From JBAYST01 sp041676005 (lineage in GTDB: Bacteria > Bacillota_I > Bacilli_A > RFN20 > CAG-826): DNA of 23,016 bases. The DNA is taken from positions 1 to 23,016 of the forward strand of contig JBAYST010000012.1 of assembly GCA_041676005.1 (NCBI GenBank). Reading direction: 5' to 3'. Numbering within the stretch: position 1 is the first letter of the stretch; each line of letters starts with the position of its first letter. The notes beneath the pieces were generated by a model that saw only the letters and a list, made by a program, of their open reading frames with translations, was not told the DNA's origin and made no database searches. The position numbers and the translations under genes were made by a program. This document shows, piece after piece, positions 1-7,400 of this stretch.

Positions 1-36
1 ATTTATTCACTTAATCTTTTATAATTAATACGTTAT

Positions 37-122
37 GCCCACGTGGCGGAATAGGTAGACGCAATGGACTCAAAATCCATCGGTTAACAGCCATGCCGGT
101 TCGATTCCGGCCGTGGGCACCA
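37..122 (+). tRNA. tRNA-Leu (anticodon CAA)
   Basis: The acceptor arm 37-43 pairs with 112-118, followed by an encoded ACCA end at 119-122. The anticodon loop reads CTCAAAA, giving anticodon CAA for the Leu codon TTG. A long variable arm and a standard GGTTCGATTCC T-arm support a class II tRNA-Leu. A strong intrinsic terminator follows at 134-162, so the gene appears to be transcribed alone or as the last of a unit starting outside the window. Confidence 0.95.
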
Positions 123-133
123 TATTGAAACGC

Positions 134-162
134 AAGGTTTGATACCAAATCAAGCCTTTTTT
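134..162 (+). terminator. Intrinsic terminator of tRNA-Leu
   Basis: A ten-base-pair stem (134-143 with 149-158) with a five-base loop is followed by a T run to 162. Its left arm also belongs to an 11-bp perfect inverted repeat with 317-327. Confidence 0.8.
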
Positions 163-163
163 C

Positions 164-193
164 TTGCTCAAAGCGTCAAATATCCCTTATTAT
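164..193 (+). promoter_or_regulatory. Candidate promoter for the 200-422 RNA
   Basis: TTGCTC at 164-169 and TATTAT at 188-193 are 18 bases apart. The predicted start of transcription is near base 200. The match is moderate. It gains weight because an intrinsic terminator lies about 220 bases downstream with no reading frame between. Confidence 0.4.
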
Positions 194-199
194 CAAACT

Positions 200-422
200 T
201 ATTTTGATTGACGAACACAGAGTGTGCTCACTTTTTAGTTAATCTCTACGGAATTACGAATTTACCCGTTAAGGATACATAGAGGGTATTTACTCGTTAA
301 TTATTAGGGTATTCAAGGTATCAAACCACAGGTGCAGTTCCATCGGCCGTTCTCATTTAGTCCTTATGTTTCTTAAAAAAACATCTAAAAATCGCATTTT
401 ATTAGTCTGAAATGCGTTTTTT
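200..422 (+). ncRNA. Candidate structured non-coding RNA, unidentified
   Basis: The interval between tRNA-Leu and the first protein gene has no plausible coding frame, but it has a candidate promoter upstream and an intrinsic terminator at its end. Bases 252-302 fold into an imperfect hairpin: 252-259 pairs with 294-302 (one bulge), and 263-267 pairs with 284-288. A second GGGTA copy at 307-311 could compete for the same TACCC at 263-267. The length of about 220 nt is in the range of 6S RNA or similar housekeeping RNAs, but I cannot match any known family by eye. It could also be a 5' leader of the gene at 521, ended early by the terminator at 393-422. Confidence 0.35.
393..422 (+). terminator. 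Intrinsic terminator
   Basis: CGCATTT (393-399) pairs with AAATGCG (410-416) and is followed by six T residues (417-422). No protein gene ends upstream, so it should end either a non-coding RNA or an attenuated leader. Confidence 0.75.
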
Positions 423-520
423 ATATTGAAGATTAAATTTGAAAATGTGTCTCAAATGTCTAATATTTGTTATCAAATAAGTTATTTTTAATGTTAAAAT
501 GAAATATAAGGAGAATGTCT

Positions 521-1123
521 ATGAAAATTAAAAAGATTTTACGAATTTTGTTAGTGGTCGGTCTAGGTCTATTGACGCTTGGTCTTTTGTTCCCTGCTGT
601 GACAGCAAATGGTGTTTCAGTGATGAACTACGGTCAAGTCATCTTTGGCATTTTAACCGGAGGAGCAGTAATTTACTTCATTGTGCTTCCTTTTGCAGGT
701 TTGCTTGCTTTTAGTGAACGCAAAGCGTTGATCAGAGCAGGACAAGCTCTAGGTTTAGCAATTGCAGTTATTAATTTATATGCTTTTGCACTTGTGATTG
801 AAAACTTCTTAGACCCTGATATTGCAGGCGCAAATATAGGTGGTTTAGGTTTAGCTATCAGCTTTGTTGGAGCGCACATTGTTTTAGTGATCATCATCCT
901 TGATATTATTTTCGAACTCGTCGGTTTAAAAGTTGTCGAAGCGCATAACGCTCAAGAAATTTTGTTTTGGAAAGATCTTTTAGATCGAGAAATTATCAAT
1001 AAAGAAGAATTTGAAGATAAAAAACGTGAAATCCTCTGCCTTGTTAAAAAGCCTCCAGCAGTAAAAAAAGAAAAAGCGGTCAAAAAACAAGTTGTCGAGG
1101 ACAAAAAAGAAGAAACTGAATAA
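521..1123 (+). CDS. Membrane protein with C-terminal SHOCT-like domain
   Basis: The product is about 200 residues. An N-terminal basic stretch is followed by four hydrophobic segments (roughly residues 7-30, 38-60, 72-93 and 105-132 from the ATG at 521). A cytoplasmic tail contains the pattern LLDREIINKEEFEDKKREIL, which resembles the short C-terminal SHOCT oligomerisation module, and a lysine/glutamate-rich end follows. I prefer the start at 521. AAGGAG at 508-513 is 7 bases from it but only 1 base from the alternative ATG at 515. The gene is followed by its own terminator, so it is monocistronic. The molecular function is not known. Confidence 0.8.
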   Translation: MKIKKILRILLVVGLGLLTLGLLFPAVTANGVSVMNYGQVIFGILTGGAVIYFIVLPFAGLLAFSERKALIRAGQALGLAIAVINLYAFALVIENFLDPDIAGANIGGLGLAISFVGAHIVLVIIILDIIFELVGLKVVEAHNAQEILFWKDLLDREIINKEEFEDKKREILCLVKKPPAVKKEKAVKKQVVEDKKEETE

Positions 1124-1152
1124 TCATCCTTAAATACTTTTGTTAAGAAAAT

Positions 1153-1190
1153 AAGAAGAATGAGGATTTCCTCAGTCTTCTTTTCTTTTT
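1153..1190 (+). terminator. Intrinsic terminator of the SHOCT protein gene
   Basis: Arms 1153-1165 and 1170-1182 pair with one A/G mismatch around a four-base loop. A T-rich tract follows to about 1190. Confidence 0.8.
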
Positions 1191-1198
1191 CGTCTAAA

Positions 1199-1227
1199 TT
1201 TACTTGTAGGTCAATAAAGAGTAAAAT
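1199..1227 (+). promoter_or_regulatory. Candidate promoter of the proton-type ATPase gene
   Basis: TTTACT (1199-1204) and TAAAAT (1222-1227) are 17 bases apart, predicting a start near 1234 and a very short leader containing AGGAGG at 1243-1248. Confidence 0.4.
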
Positions 1228-1252
1228 GGCAATGCTTTAACTAGGAGGTCAA

Positions 1253-3664
1253 ATGAATATATCAAGTCATGATTATGAACATAAAGAAGTTCAAGAAGTT
1301 CTCGATCAATTAGAAGTGACCTCTAATGGTTTAACTCGTGAACAATACGAAAAAAGATCAAAAGAATTCGGTCTAAATGAAGTAGAAGAAAAAAAGCAAA
1401 ATTCAATTTTGCTATTTTTAAAAAGATTTTGGGGACCGATGCCTTGGTTACTCGAATTGACGATTATTCTCTACCTTGTGATTCAAAAATACGTTGAAGC
1501 AATAGTCGCTTTTTTACTTTTACTGATCAACGCGATCATCGGCTTTGTCCAATCGCAAAATTCAAAAAAAGCTGTCCACTTATTAAAGAGACAACTAGAG
1601 ATTGAATGCCCGGTTTTAAGAGATGATAAATGGGAGATGGTCAATTCAAAAACTTTAGTTCCGGGAGATGTGATCAAAATCAAACTTGGAGATTTAATAC
1701 CCGCTGATGTTTACGTTCTTGAAGGTGAGATGTCTTTGGATGTCTCATCCTTAACTGGAGAATCTCTACCGAGAAAAGTGAATAAAAGCAGTGTTGCATA
1801 TTCTGGATCAGTCGTTAAAAGTGGGGGCGCAACTGCCCTTGTCATCAACACCGCTAAAAATACATATTTTGGTAAGACGGTCTCCTTGGTGCAAATCGCT
1901 AAACCTAAATCCGCTCAACAAGACATCATGTTTCAAATCGTCCGCCACATGATGTATCTTGGCATTTTAGCCTCGATTGTCTTAACGGTTTATGCACTTA
2001 TCATCCATAAAGAAGTTGTCGATATTTTCTCATTGATCATCGTCTTCTTAATGAGTGCAGTGCCAGTTGCCTTACCCGCTGTAATGGCGATTATCCAATC
2101 TGTAGGAGCGATGAAACTATCTAAAAAAGGAGTTTTGATCACGAGGTTAGAAGCTGTTGAAGATGCTGCTTCAATCGATGTTTTTTGTTTTGATAAAACA
2201 GGGACAATCACCCAAAACAAATTATCAATTCAAGATGTTTATAGCGCAAAAGGATATACGAAAAATGACCTCTTGATTTACGGCACTTTAGCGTCTAATC
2301 AAACTGAATTCGACGCGATTGATGAAGTCATTATCGCTGAGACTAAACGCTTGAGTTTATCCCTTGAAGGTTATGAACAAATCGAATATTTACCGTTTGA
2401 TCCGATAAATAAAAAAACCGAAGCGAAAATCAGTAAAAACGGTAAAATCATCAAAATAAGCAAAGGTTCGCCACAGATAATTGAAAATTTGTGTTTAAAC
2501 GATCCCAATTTCGATAAGAAATCTTTTGATCGAAAAGTCGCTGATTTTTCTAAACACGGTTACCGCTCTATTGCAGTGGCGATCGACTTAGAAGGTCAAG
2601 GAAACTACTTGATGGTTGGACTTTTAGCACTCGCAGATCCAATTCACGAAGAGACAGTGGAGATGATCGCTAAAATCAAATCGTTTGGAATTCGTCCGAT
2701 GATGCTCACTGGCGATAATTTAGCGATTGCAAAAGAAATCGCTAAAGAAGCCGGAATCGGCGAAAACATTTATCCGGTTGATGTTTTATTAAATGCTTTA
2801 GAAGAAGATCGACTTAAACTCATTCAAAACTCGGATGGCTTTGCAGAAGTCTATCCTGAAAATAAATACGAGATCATTCGTATCTTACAAAAAGCCGGAC
2901 ATGTCGTCGGGATGACAGGCGACGGGGTCAATGATTCGCCAGCCTTAAAACAAGCGGAACTCGGTGTGGCGGTGAGCAGCGCTAGTGATGTTGCCAAAGC
3001 TTCGGCAAGTGCAGTTTTAACCGAACCCGGGTTAAGTGAGATTTTAGAGACGATCATCGTCAGTCGAGGAACGTTTCAAAGAATCATGACTTGGGTGATG
3101 AATAAAATTACCAAAGTCGTCGAGGTTGTCATCTTATTTACTATTGGATATTTTATTTTTCAAGATATGATCATCTCTCTACTTGGGATGACGTTATTGG
3201 TCTTTGCAAATGACTTTGTGACGATTTCAATCGCCACAGATAATGTTAGACCGTCTAAAGAACCAAATAAGTGGAAGATGAAAGGTCTAGTCGTCACTGC
3301 ACTCGTAGTCGGTTTATTATTCGCACTTGAAGATTTGTTGATTGCTTTTATCGCTCTTAAGTTCTTTCATGTTGATCTTTTGACCTTACAAACTCTGATG
3401 ATGTTTGCTCTTGTCCTCAACACCCAAATTAGAATCATGACGATTAGAGAAAGAGGGTTCTTCTTTGCTTCTGCGCCTAAATGGTCGCTCGTTCTTGTCA
3501 GTATTGTGATTTTAGCGATCTTTATTTTTATCTCTTTGAGTGGTCTTATCGTTCCGAGCTTTAGTCCTTGGCTAATTTTAATCACTTTTGGAGTCGGACT
3601 TCTTTTCATGGTTTTCATGGATTTGATCAAGTATTTAATGTTCAAAAGTTTTAAAATTAACTAA
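1253..3664 (+). CDS. P-type ATPase, plasma-membrane proton-pump type (P3A)
   Basis: This 803-residue integral membrane pump should use ATP to export cations, most likely protons. Visible P-type hallmarks are the actuator TGES at 168-171, the phosphorylated aspartate D314 in DKTGT, the hinge TGDGVND at 555-561, and a cation-transporter N-terminal domain in the first 60 residues. The M4 motif SAVPVALPAVM and the M6 sequence with N653-D654 followed by VTIS resemble the fungal, plant and archaeal H+-ATPase group rather than Ca2+ or Na+/K+ pumps. In plant pumps the M6 Asp is the essential proton-binding residue. Length is slightly under that of eukaryotic relatives, with no long autoinhibitory tail. 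The start has a strong AGGAGG 4 bases upstream. The ion is inferred from subfamily motifs. The next gene encodes a second P-type pump with its own promoter. Confidence 0.88.
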   Translation: MNISSHDYEHKEVQEVLDQLEVTSNGLTREQYEKRSKEFGLNEVEEKKQNSILLFLKRFWGPMPWLLELTIILYLVIQKYVEAIVAFLLLLINAIIGFVQSQNSKKAVHLLKRQLEIECPVLRDDKWEMVNSKTLVPGDVIKIKLGDLIPADVYVLEGEMSLDVSSLTGESLPRKVNKSSVAYSGSVVKSGGATALVINTAKNTYFGKTVSLVQIAKPKSAQQDIMFQIVRHMMYLGILASIVLTVYALIIHKEVVDIFSLIIVFLMSAVPVALPAVMAIIQSVGAMKLSKKGVLITRLEAVEDAASIDVFCFDKTGTITQNKLSIQDVYSAKGYTKNDLLIYGTLASNQTEFDAIDEVIIAETKRLSLSLEGYEQIEYLPFDPINKKTEAKISKNGKIIKISKGSPQIIENLCLNDPNFDKKSFDRKVADFSKHGYRSIAVAIDLEGQGNYLMVGLLALADPIHEETVEMIAKIKSFGIRPMMLTGDNLAIAKEIAKEAGIGENIYPVDVLLNALEEDRLKLIQNSDGFAEVYPENKYEIIRILQKAGHVVGMTGDGVNDSPALKQAELGVAVSSASDVAKASASAVLTEPGLSEILETIIVSRGTFQRIMTWVMNKITKVVEVVILFTIGYFIFQDMIISLLGMTLLVFANDFVTISIATDNVRPSKEPNKWKMKGLVVTALVVGLLFALEDLLIAFIALKFFHVDLLTLQTLMMFALVLNTQIRIMTIRERGFFFASAPKWSLVLVSIVILAIFIFISLSGLIVPSFSPWLILITFGVGLLFMVFMDLIKYLMFKSFKIN

Positions 3665-3681
3665 CGAGATTGATAAATGGA

Positions 3682-3710
3682 TTGTTGAATTTAGTCATTA
3701 TATATATAAT
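3682..3710 (+). promoter_or_regulatory. Promoter of the Mn2+-riboswitch leader
   Basis: TTGTTG (3682-3687) and a perfect TATAAT (3705-3710) are separated by 17 bases. The predicted start near 3717 falls just before the first paired base of the riboswitch, which supports both calls. Confidence 0.65.
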
Positions 3711-3718
3711 TACTATGA

Positions 3719-3833
3719 TAAAGGGGAGTAGTGTAGTTTGATATTCGTCAACACGACGATGCGAATCGTTCGGATACAAACCGCCTTGAGGTGAACCAGA
3801 CCTTTACGAAATTATTTTGTAAAGGAGATCACG
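3719..3833 (+). promoter_or_regulatory. yybP-ykoY (Mn2+-sensing) riboswitch with ribosome-site switch
   Basis: The leader begins with the characteristic GGGGAGTAG (3723-3731) and ends with a GAACCAGACC segment (3793-3802), the two conserved loop-forming parts of the yybP-ykoY family, with variable hairpins between. The closing helix can form between 3719-3724 and 3801-3806. The same 3801-3807 bases also pair perfectly over 7 bp with 3819-3825, which covers part of the AAAGGAG ribosome site (3821-3827) of the ATPase gene. This suggests that ligand binding holds 3801-3806 in the aptamer and frees the ribosome site, an ON switch at translation. Family members are known to sense Mn2+ and often control metal exporters and P-type ATPases. 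Confidence 0.85.
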
Positions 3834-6572
3834 ATGTTTGAAAACAAAACCCATATTGAAACTGCGATAGAACTCGATGTTGATTTAAATGACGGCTTAT
3901 CGACTAAAGAAGCTGAAAATCGACTTTTAAAAGATGGCTTAAACAAATTAGAAGAGAAAAAGAAGAAACCCCTTATTCTCGTCTTTTTATCGCAGTTCAA
4001 TGATCCGATGATCTATATCTTACTAGCGAGTGCTCTAATTTCTATTTTGATCTCAATCTATTCTTTGATCAGCGGACACGGAGAACCGGATTGGATTGAT
4101 CCGATTGTCATCATGGCAGTCGTCATCTTGAATTCGGTGATCGGAACCGTTCAAGAATCTAAAGCTGAGAAATCTCTTGATGCTTTAAAAAAGTTATCAT
4201 CTCCGATGGCAATCGTCAAAAGAGACGGACAAATATTGACGATTAAGGCCGAAGAAGTCGTCATCGGTGACGTCGTCATCTTGGAAGAAGGGCAAACTGT
4301 CCCTGCTGATTTAAGATTGATTAAAACCGTCAATTTAAAAACCGACGAATCTTCTTTGACCGGAGAATCTTTACCGGTTGAAAAAGATGCGAATTATACT
4401 TTTAGTGACCTCGTCGCGACAGGTGATCGAATCAATAGTGTTTATATGGGCACGCCTGTTGTCTATGGTCATGGTGAAGGAGTAGTTGTCGCCACCGGGA
4501 TGAAGACTGAGATCGGAAAGATCGCAGCCTTATTAGCTAGTGACCATAAAGAGCAAACTCCACTTCAAAAGAAACTCGAAAAACTTTCAAAGTTCCTTGG
4601 CATCGCGGTGATGTGCATTGTCGCGATCATCTTTGCGATGACTTTGATTGAAATGGGGATTAAAGGGACTTTTGCCGCTGGTTTTGATGAAGCGATACCG
4701 GGAATCTTAGAAGTTTTCATCCTTTCGATTTCAATTGCGGTCGCCGCGGTTCCTGAAGGTTTACCAGCGGTGGTGACAATTGTTTTATCACTCGGAGTCC
4801 AAAGGATGGTCGGTGCAAATACGATTGTAAGAAAACTCCCATCTGTTGAAACTTTAGGAGCGGTCTCAGTTATATGCTCAGATAAGACTGGAACTCTCAC
4901 TCAAAATAAAATGTCTGTGGTAGAAGCCTATACGCTTAACCGTCAAATCAAAAAAGAAGATTTTAATCTAGAAGATTTAAAACTTTTAGCAACTGGTTTA
5001 TCACTTTGTTCTAATGCTTCAATTGATAACGGAGTTCACGGTGATCCGACCGAAATTGCTTTAGTCGAATTTGCTAATTGTCTAAATCTTCCGCAACATA
5101 CCTTAAACAAAGAATGTCCCCGAGTCGATGAATTACCTTTTGATTCAATTCGAAAGATGATGACGACGATGCATACGGCTAAAGATGGTAAGACAATTTC
5201 CTTTACCAAAGGCGCAATCGACAATGTTTTGAAGTTTTCAACTTCGATTCTCGTCGATGGTCAAGTTCGTCCAATCACCAAAAAAGATATTAAAGAAATC
5301 AATGAGATAAATGATGATATGTCTAGACGGGCTTTACGCGTCTTAGCACTTGCGACGAGCGAGAAGACAAAAATTGGAGAAGATAATTTGACTTTTGTCG
5401 GTTTAGTCGGGATGGTTGATCCACCTCGACCAGAAGCAAAAAATGCAGTTGAAATCTTAAAAAATGCAGGTATTTCGACAATCATGATCACCGGAGACCA
5501 CAAAGTCACAGCATTAGCAATTGCTAAAGAACTCGGAATTAGTGAAAGTGATGAGACGCTTTCTGGGACAGATATCGATACTTTGAGTTTTGAAGAACTC
5601 CAAGAAAAAGTGAAAACCGTGCGTGTCTTTGCCCGTGTTTCTCCTGAAAACAAAGTTTCCATTGTCAAAGCGATTAAAGCTAATGGGTCAATTGTTGCGA
5701 TGACTGGAGACGGCGTTAACGACGCCCCATCATTAAAAATCGCCGATATAGGAATTGCGATGGGAATCACCGGAACCGATGTCGCTAAAAGTGCTGCGGA
5801 TATGGTTTTAACCGATGATAACTTCGCTTCAATTGAAAAAGCGGTCGAAGAAGGAAGAGGGATATTTGCGAACATTCGGAAAACAGTTCTCTTTCTTTTA
5901 TCGACTAACATCGCCGAGGTAATCGTGATGTTCGTCGCAATTGCTTTAGGTCTTCCCGCGCCTTTAATTGCAATTCATATTCTTTGGGTTAATCTAGTCA
6001 CCGATTCATTACCCGCGATTGCTTTAGGTGCGGATGAAAAAGAAAGAGGAATAATGAGTGATAAACCTCGTGATCCAAAAGAATCTTTATTCTCGCGAGG
6101 TGGATATGCGATTACTTTAGGCTATGGAGCAGTGATTACAATCGTTACCTTCATCGCCTTTTTACTCGTTCCCTTTGAACATGGAGCTTATACCTTAGTG
6201 CAGATCAAAGCTCTTTTTGAGACCAACCACGACGTTCTTATTCAATCACAAACCGCAGCTTTTTGTGTCCTCGCATTTTCTGAACTTTTCCATATGCTTG
6301 GGATGACTTCGATCAAGAAGAGTTTTGTTCATAATTTCAAAACCAAGAACTGGCTTTTATGGGTCGCTTTCTTTGTCGGATTTGGACTTCAACTCGCAGT
6401 CGTTGAAATTCCTGGACTCAACACTTTCTTTAAAGCTTATCAATTCAATGATATTCATTGGTTATGGATTATTCTTCTTTCGGCGACACCTCTATTAGTT
6501 CATGAAATTGTCGCCTTGATTATCTTTATCAAAGATAAAGTTAAAGCAAAAAAAATTAAAAAGACACTTTAA
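3834..6572 (+). CDS. Ca2+/Mn2+-type P-type ATPase (P2A), riboswitch-controlled
   Basis: This 912-residue pump should export Ca2+ and/or Mn2+ across the membrane. Residues seen: TGES 176-179, PEGL with E308 in M4, phosphorylated D350 in DKTGT, TGDGVND at 624-630, N692-I-A-E695 in M5, N720/T723/D724 in M6, and E817 in a late segment (likely M8). These correspond to the SERCA positions E309, N768/E771, N796/T799/D800 and E908, so residues for two Ca2+ sites appear present. That differs from one-site PMR1/SPCA or Listeria LMCA1-like pumps. The upstream Mn2+ riboswitch argues that Mn2+ efflux is physiologically important, as for streptococcal MgtA. The ATG is 6 bases after AAAGGAG. An intrinsic terminator follows at 6576. 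Subfamily is confident; ion preference is inferred. Confidence 0.9.
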   Translation: MFENKTHIETAIELDVDLNDGLSTKEAENRLLKDGLNKLEEKKKKPLILVFLSQFNDPMIYILLASALISILISIYSLISGHGEPDWIDPIVIMAVVILNSVIGTVQESKAEKSLDALKKLSSPMAIVKRDGQILTIKAEEVVIGDVVILEEGQTVPADLRLIKTVNLKTDESSLTGESLPVEKDANYTFSDLVATGDRINSVYMGTPVVYGHGEGVVVATGMKTEIGKIAALLASDHKEQTPLQKKLEKLSKFLGIAVMCIVAIIFAMTLIEMGIKGTFAAGFDEAIPGILEVFILSISIAVAAVPEGLPAVVTIVLSLGVQRMVGANTIVRKLPSVETLGAVSVICSDKTGTLTQNKMSVVEAYTLNRQIKKEDFNLEDLKLLATGLSLCSNASIDNGVHGDPTEIALVEFANCLNLPQHTLNKECPRVDELPFDSIRKMMTTMHTAKDGKTISFTKGAIDNVLKFSTSILVDGQVRPITKKDIKEINEINDDMSRRALRVLALATSEKTKIGEDNLTFVGLVGMVDPPRPEAKNAVEILKNAGISTIMITGDHKVTALAIAKELGISESDETLSGTDIDTLSFEELQEKVKTVRVFARVSPENKVSIVKAIKANGSIVAMTGDGVNDAPSLKIADIGIAMGITGTDVAKSAADMVLTDDNFASIEKAVEEGRGIFANIRKTVLFLLSTNIAEVIVMFVAIALGLPAPLIAIHILWVNLVTDSLPAIALGADEKERGIMSDKPRDPKESLFSRGGYAITLGYGAVITIVTFIAFLLVPFEHGAYTLVQIKALFETNHDVLIQSQTAAFCVLAFSELFHMLGMTSIKKSFVHNFKTKNWLLWVAFFVGFGLQLAVVEIPGLNTFFKAYQFNDIHWLWIILLSATPLLVHEIVALIIFIKDKVKAKKIKKTL

Positions 6573-6575
6573 AAT

Positions 6576-6600
6576 AAGGCTCTTAGAGCCTTTTCTTTTT
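6576..6600 (+). terminator. Intrinsic terminator of the P2A ATPase gene
   Basis: AAGGCTC (6576-6582) pairs with GAGCCTT (6586-6592) around a three-base loop, then a T-rich tract. It starts 4 bases after the stop codon. Confidence 0.85.
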
Positions 6601-6632
6601 TGCTTAAAAGGATAAAAAAGAAAAAAGAAATC

Positions 6633-6661
6633 TTGAATAACTTTTTGCTATCGTTTAAGAT
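6633..6661 (+). promoter_or_regulatory. Promoter of the tRNA-Thr/tRNA-Val operon
   Basis: TTGAAT (6633-6638) and TAAGAT (6656-6661) are separated by exactly 17 bases, placing the start near 6668, 17 bases before tRNA-Thr. Confidence 0.65.
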
Positions 6662-6684
6662 AATCTCGCTTGCGCTGTCCAGAT

Positions 6685-6761
6685 GCCGACTTAGCTCAAT
6701 CTGGCAGAGCAACTGAATCGTAATCAGTAGGTTGTAGGTTCAATTCCTATAGTCGGCACCA
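6685..6761 (+). tRNA. tRNA-Thr (anticodon CGT)
   Basis: Acceptor arm GCCGACT pairs with AGTCGGC, with encoded ACCA at 6758-6761. The anticodon loop is ATCGTAA on an ACTGA/TCAGT stem, so the anticodon is CGT (codon ACG). It is first of a two-tRNA unit, only 7 bases before tRNA-Val. Confidence 0.95.
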
Positions 6762-6768
6762 AGCCCAT

Positions 6769-6844
6769 GGATGTTTAGCTCAGCTGGGAGAGCATCTGTT
6801 TGACGTACAGAAGGTCGGGGGTTCGATCCCCTCAGCATCCACCA
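6769..6844 (+). tRNA. tRNA-Val (anticodon GAC)
   Basis: Acceptor arm GGATGTT pairs with AGCATCC (one G-T pair) and an encoded ACCA closes the gene. The anticodon stem TCTGT/ACAGA holds loop TTGACGT, giving GAC (codons GTC/GTT). This fits neighbouring genes, which use GTC frequently. A terminator follows at 6862. Confidence 0.95.
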
Positions 6845-6861
6845 GAATTTCTGGTCATACT

Positions 6862-6895
6862 AGCCTCTAGCCCCCAAATCAGAGGCTTTTTATTT
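6862..6895 (+). terminator. Intrinsic terminator of the tRNA-Thr/Val unit
   Basis: AGCCTCT (6862-6868) pairs with AGAGGCT (6881-6887) and is followed by a T-rich run. The next tRNA starts about 40 bases further on, probably from its own promoter. Confidence 0.85.
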
Positions 6896-6932
6896 TCTAA
6901 AAACTGTGTAAAATAAGAAAGTATTTAATTAT

Positions 6933-7006
6933 GCATCTGTAGTTCAATGGTAGAACACCAGCTTCCCAAGCTGGTTATGCGGGTTCGATTCCCGTCAGGT
7001 GCTCCA
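6933..7006 (+). tRNA. tRNA-Gly (anticodon CCC)
   Basis: Acceptor arm GCATCTG pairs with CAGGTGC (one G-T pair), with TCCA encoded at 7003-7006. The anticodon stem CCAGC/GCTGG holds loop TTCCCAA, so the anticodon is CCC (codon GGG). No convincing -35 box precedes it; TTTAAT at 6924-6929 could be a -10 element but leaves almost no leader. Confidence 0.94.
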
Positions 7007-7030
7007 AAAATATTAAAACTGAAACACTAT

Positions 7031-7054
7031 AAGCCCCTCAATGGGGCTTTTTTT
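7031..7054 (+). terminator. Intrinsic terminator of tRNA-Gly
   Basis: AAGCCCC (7031-7037) pairs with GGGGCTT (7043-7049), followed by a run of T. Bases 7055-7240 beyond it hold no gene. They contain a TTGACT at 7184-7189 and a TAATAAT at 7202-7208 that may be parts of the promoter of the next leader, although their spacing is short. Confidence 0.85.
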
Positions 7055-7261
7055 ATAAAAAATAAAATATGTCTAGAAAACCATCTTTATATAACTAAAT
7101 AAAAACTTAAAATATAAATTTTTAAGGCAAAGAAAAAACGTAACTCTTTTCTTATTTGTTTGTCCGAATATATTAATTTTTAGTTGACTAACTCTAGATT
7201 TTAATAATGTTTCGTTTATGCTTAATCGCATTGACTAAACCCATTAGTTTCAGTAAACTAA

Positions 7262-7400
7262 TAAGGTCTCCGAATCAAATTCGAGTGGGGGAACCACGTG
7301 TTACGCCGGGGTGAATCAAAAACAATGTTTGTAAGGCCTGCTTAGCCTGAACCCGACAGCTAACCTCATAGGAGTAATTAAGCTACTTAATCACTCTTTT
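7262..7400 (+). promoter_or_regulatory. c-di-AMP riboswitch (ydaO/yuaA family) with expression platform
   Basis: The leader carries the conserved ydaO-yuaA blocks in order: CCGAATC (7270-7276), a GGGGGAACC block (7287-7295), GGGGTGAATC (7308-7317), GCCTGAACCCGACAGCTAAC (7344-7363) and CCTC before the closing strand. The short closing helix can form between CTCC 7268-7271 and GGAG 7371-7374. Downstream, 7372-7382 can pair with 7386-7396 (one mismatch), followed by TTTT and then the GGAGG ribosome site. That stem shares bases 7372-7374 with the aptamer's closing helix, so the two are mutually exclusive. This family binds c-di-AMP and usually controls potassium or osmolyte transport and cell-wall genes. 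Here it precedes a cation/proton antiporter. Confidence 0.92.

Noticed and set aside
515..520. Upstream ATG as start of the SHOCT protein
   Set aside because: Only one base separates it from AAGGAG (508-513); the ATG at 521 has normal spacing.
5261..5911. Long minus-strand open frame (216 codons) inside the Ca2+/Mn2+ ATPase gene
   Set aside because: It is an antisense shadow of strongly conserved P-type ATPase coding sequence, with low-complexity Ser/Thr/Ile composition and no ribosome site.
6841..6855. Palindrome ACCAGAATTTCTGGT directly after tRNA-Val as a terminator
   Set aside because: It includes the tRNA 3' end and has no T run. The real terminator is at 6862-6895.
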